A model generated the notes under the pieces. That model saw only the letters and a list, made by a program, of their open reading frames with translations. It was not told the origin of the DNA and did no database searches. 14,432 nt of DNA from CBDCWA01 sp046048295 (GTDB taxonomy: Bacteria > Pseudomonadota > Alphaproteobacteria > Rhizobiales > Hyphomicrobiaceae), in contig JBJOGJ010000085.1 of assembly GCA_046048295.1 (NCBI GenBank), forward strand, positions 1 through 14,432. The letters are read 5' to 3'. Shown in pieces: positions 14,290-14,432 of the stretch; within the stretch, counting starts at the first letter, position 1; each line of letters opens with the position of its first letter. Both the position numbers and the translations under genes were made by a program.

Positions 14290-14432
14290 GCCAGCGCTCT
14301 TTCCAATTCTGAATTTCCGTGTTCGCGCCAGAACATAGCCGCAGGATGGGAGATTGCCAGGGACCAATTGGCACATTCGTGCGGTGTCGCGATGTTGGTG
14401 CTGGACGAAGGCCGGGGGCGCGCCGATATACG

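Noticed and set aside
12959..14374. Second long minus-strand frame overlapping the MFS gene
   Set aside because: Arg/His/Pro-rich and lacks hydrophobic spans, whereas the other frame gives a classic 12-helix MFS pattern.

Overview
The window looks like chromosomal DNA from a GC-rich alphaproteobacterium, most likely of the order Hyphomicrobiales (Rhizobiales). The best evidence is the gene run at 4809-9222: a small basic protein, murA, a DUF2948 gene, hisD, a UPF0262 gene and a low-molecular-weight protein tyrosine phosphatase. I know this order from that lineage. The tRNA-Thr with an encoded CCA end and the codon usage fit as well. No phage, transposase, CRISPR or rRNA was seen.

Region 1 (1-4359). 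The window opens inside the 3' end of an M3-family oligoendopeptidase F gene, followed by a TerB-like gene on the same strand. Three minus-strand genes come next: a SulP anion transporter with a C-terminal STAS domain, a small two-helix membrane protein, and a TctC-type periplasmic binding protein. The SulP gene is broken by an apparent one-base deletion near 2013; restoring one base gives a full-length 582-residue protein.

Region 2 (4360-9222). A dyad-rich AT island lies upstream of the TctC gene and is followed by tRNA-Thr(GGT) on the minus strand. The plus-strand housekeeping cluster then joins cell-wall precursor synthesis (murA) to histidine synthesis (hisD) and three accessory genes. 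TGATG stop/start overlaps join hisD, UPF0262 and the phosphatase gene. A strong symmetric hairpin at 9259-9279 closes the cluster.

Region 3 (9308-11856). A second, divergent TctC-type gene runs on the minus strand, again without membrane partners. Two small plus-strand genes follow (10618-10851 and 11058-11333). They encode paralogous single-TPR-like proteins that I do not recognise, with 42 of 62 core positions identical by hand count. Tandem hairpins separate them. Next comes a group II truncated haemoglobin whose upstream region carries an FNR/FixK/NnrR-type box and overlapping inverted repeats. The paralogue pair plus the globin control region is the least explained part of the window.

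Region 4 (11872-14289). A type 2 (FMN-dependent) isopentenyl-diphosphate isomerase gene and an MFS transporter gene lie on the minus strand, possibly co-transcribed. The last 143 bases hold no recognisable gene.
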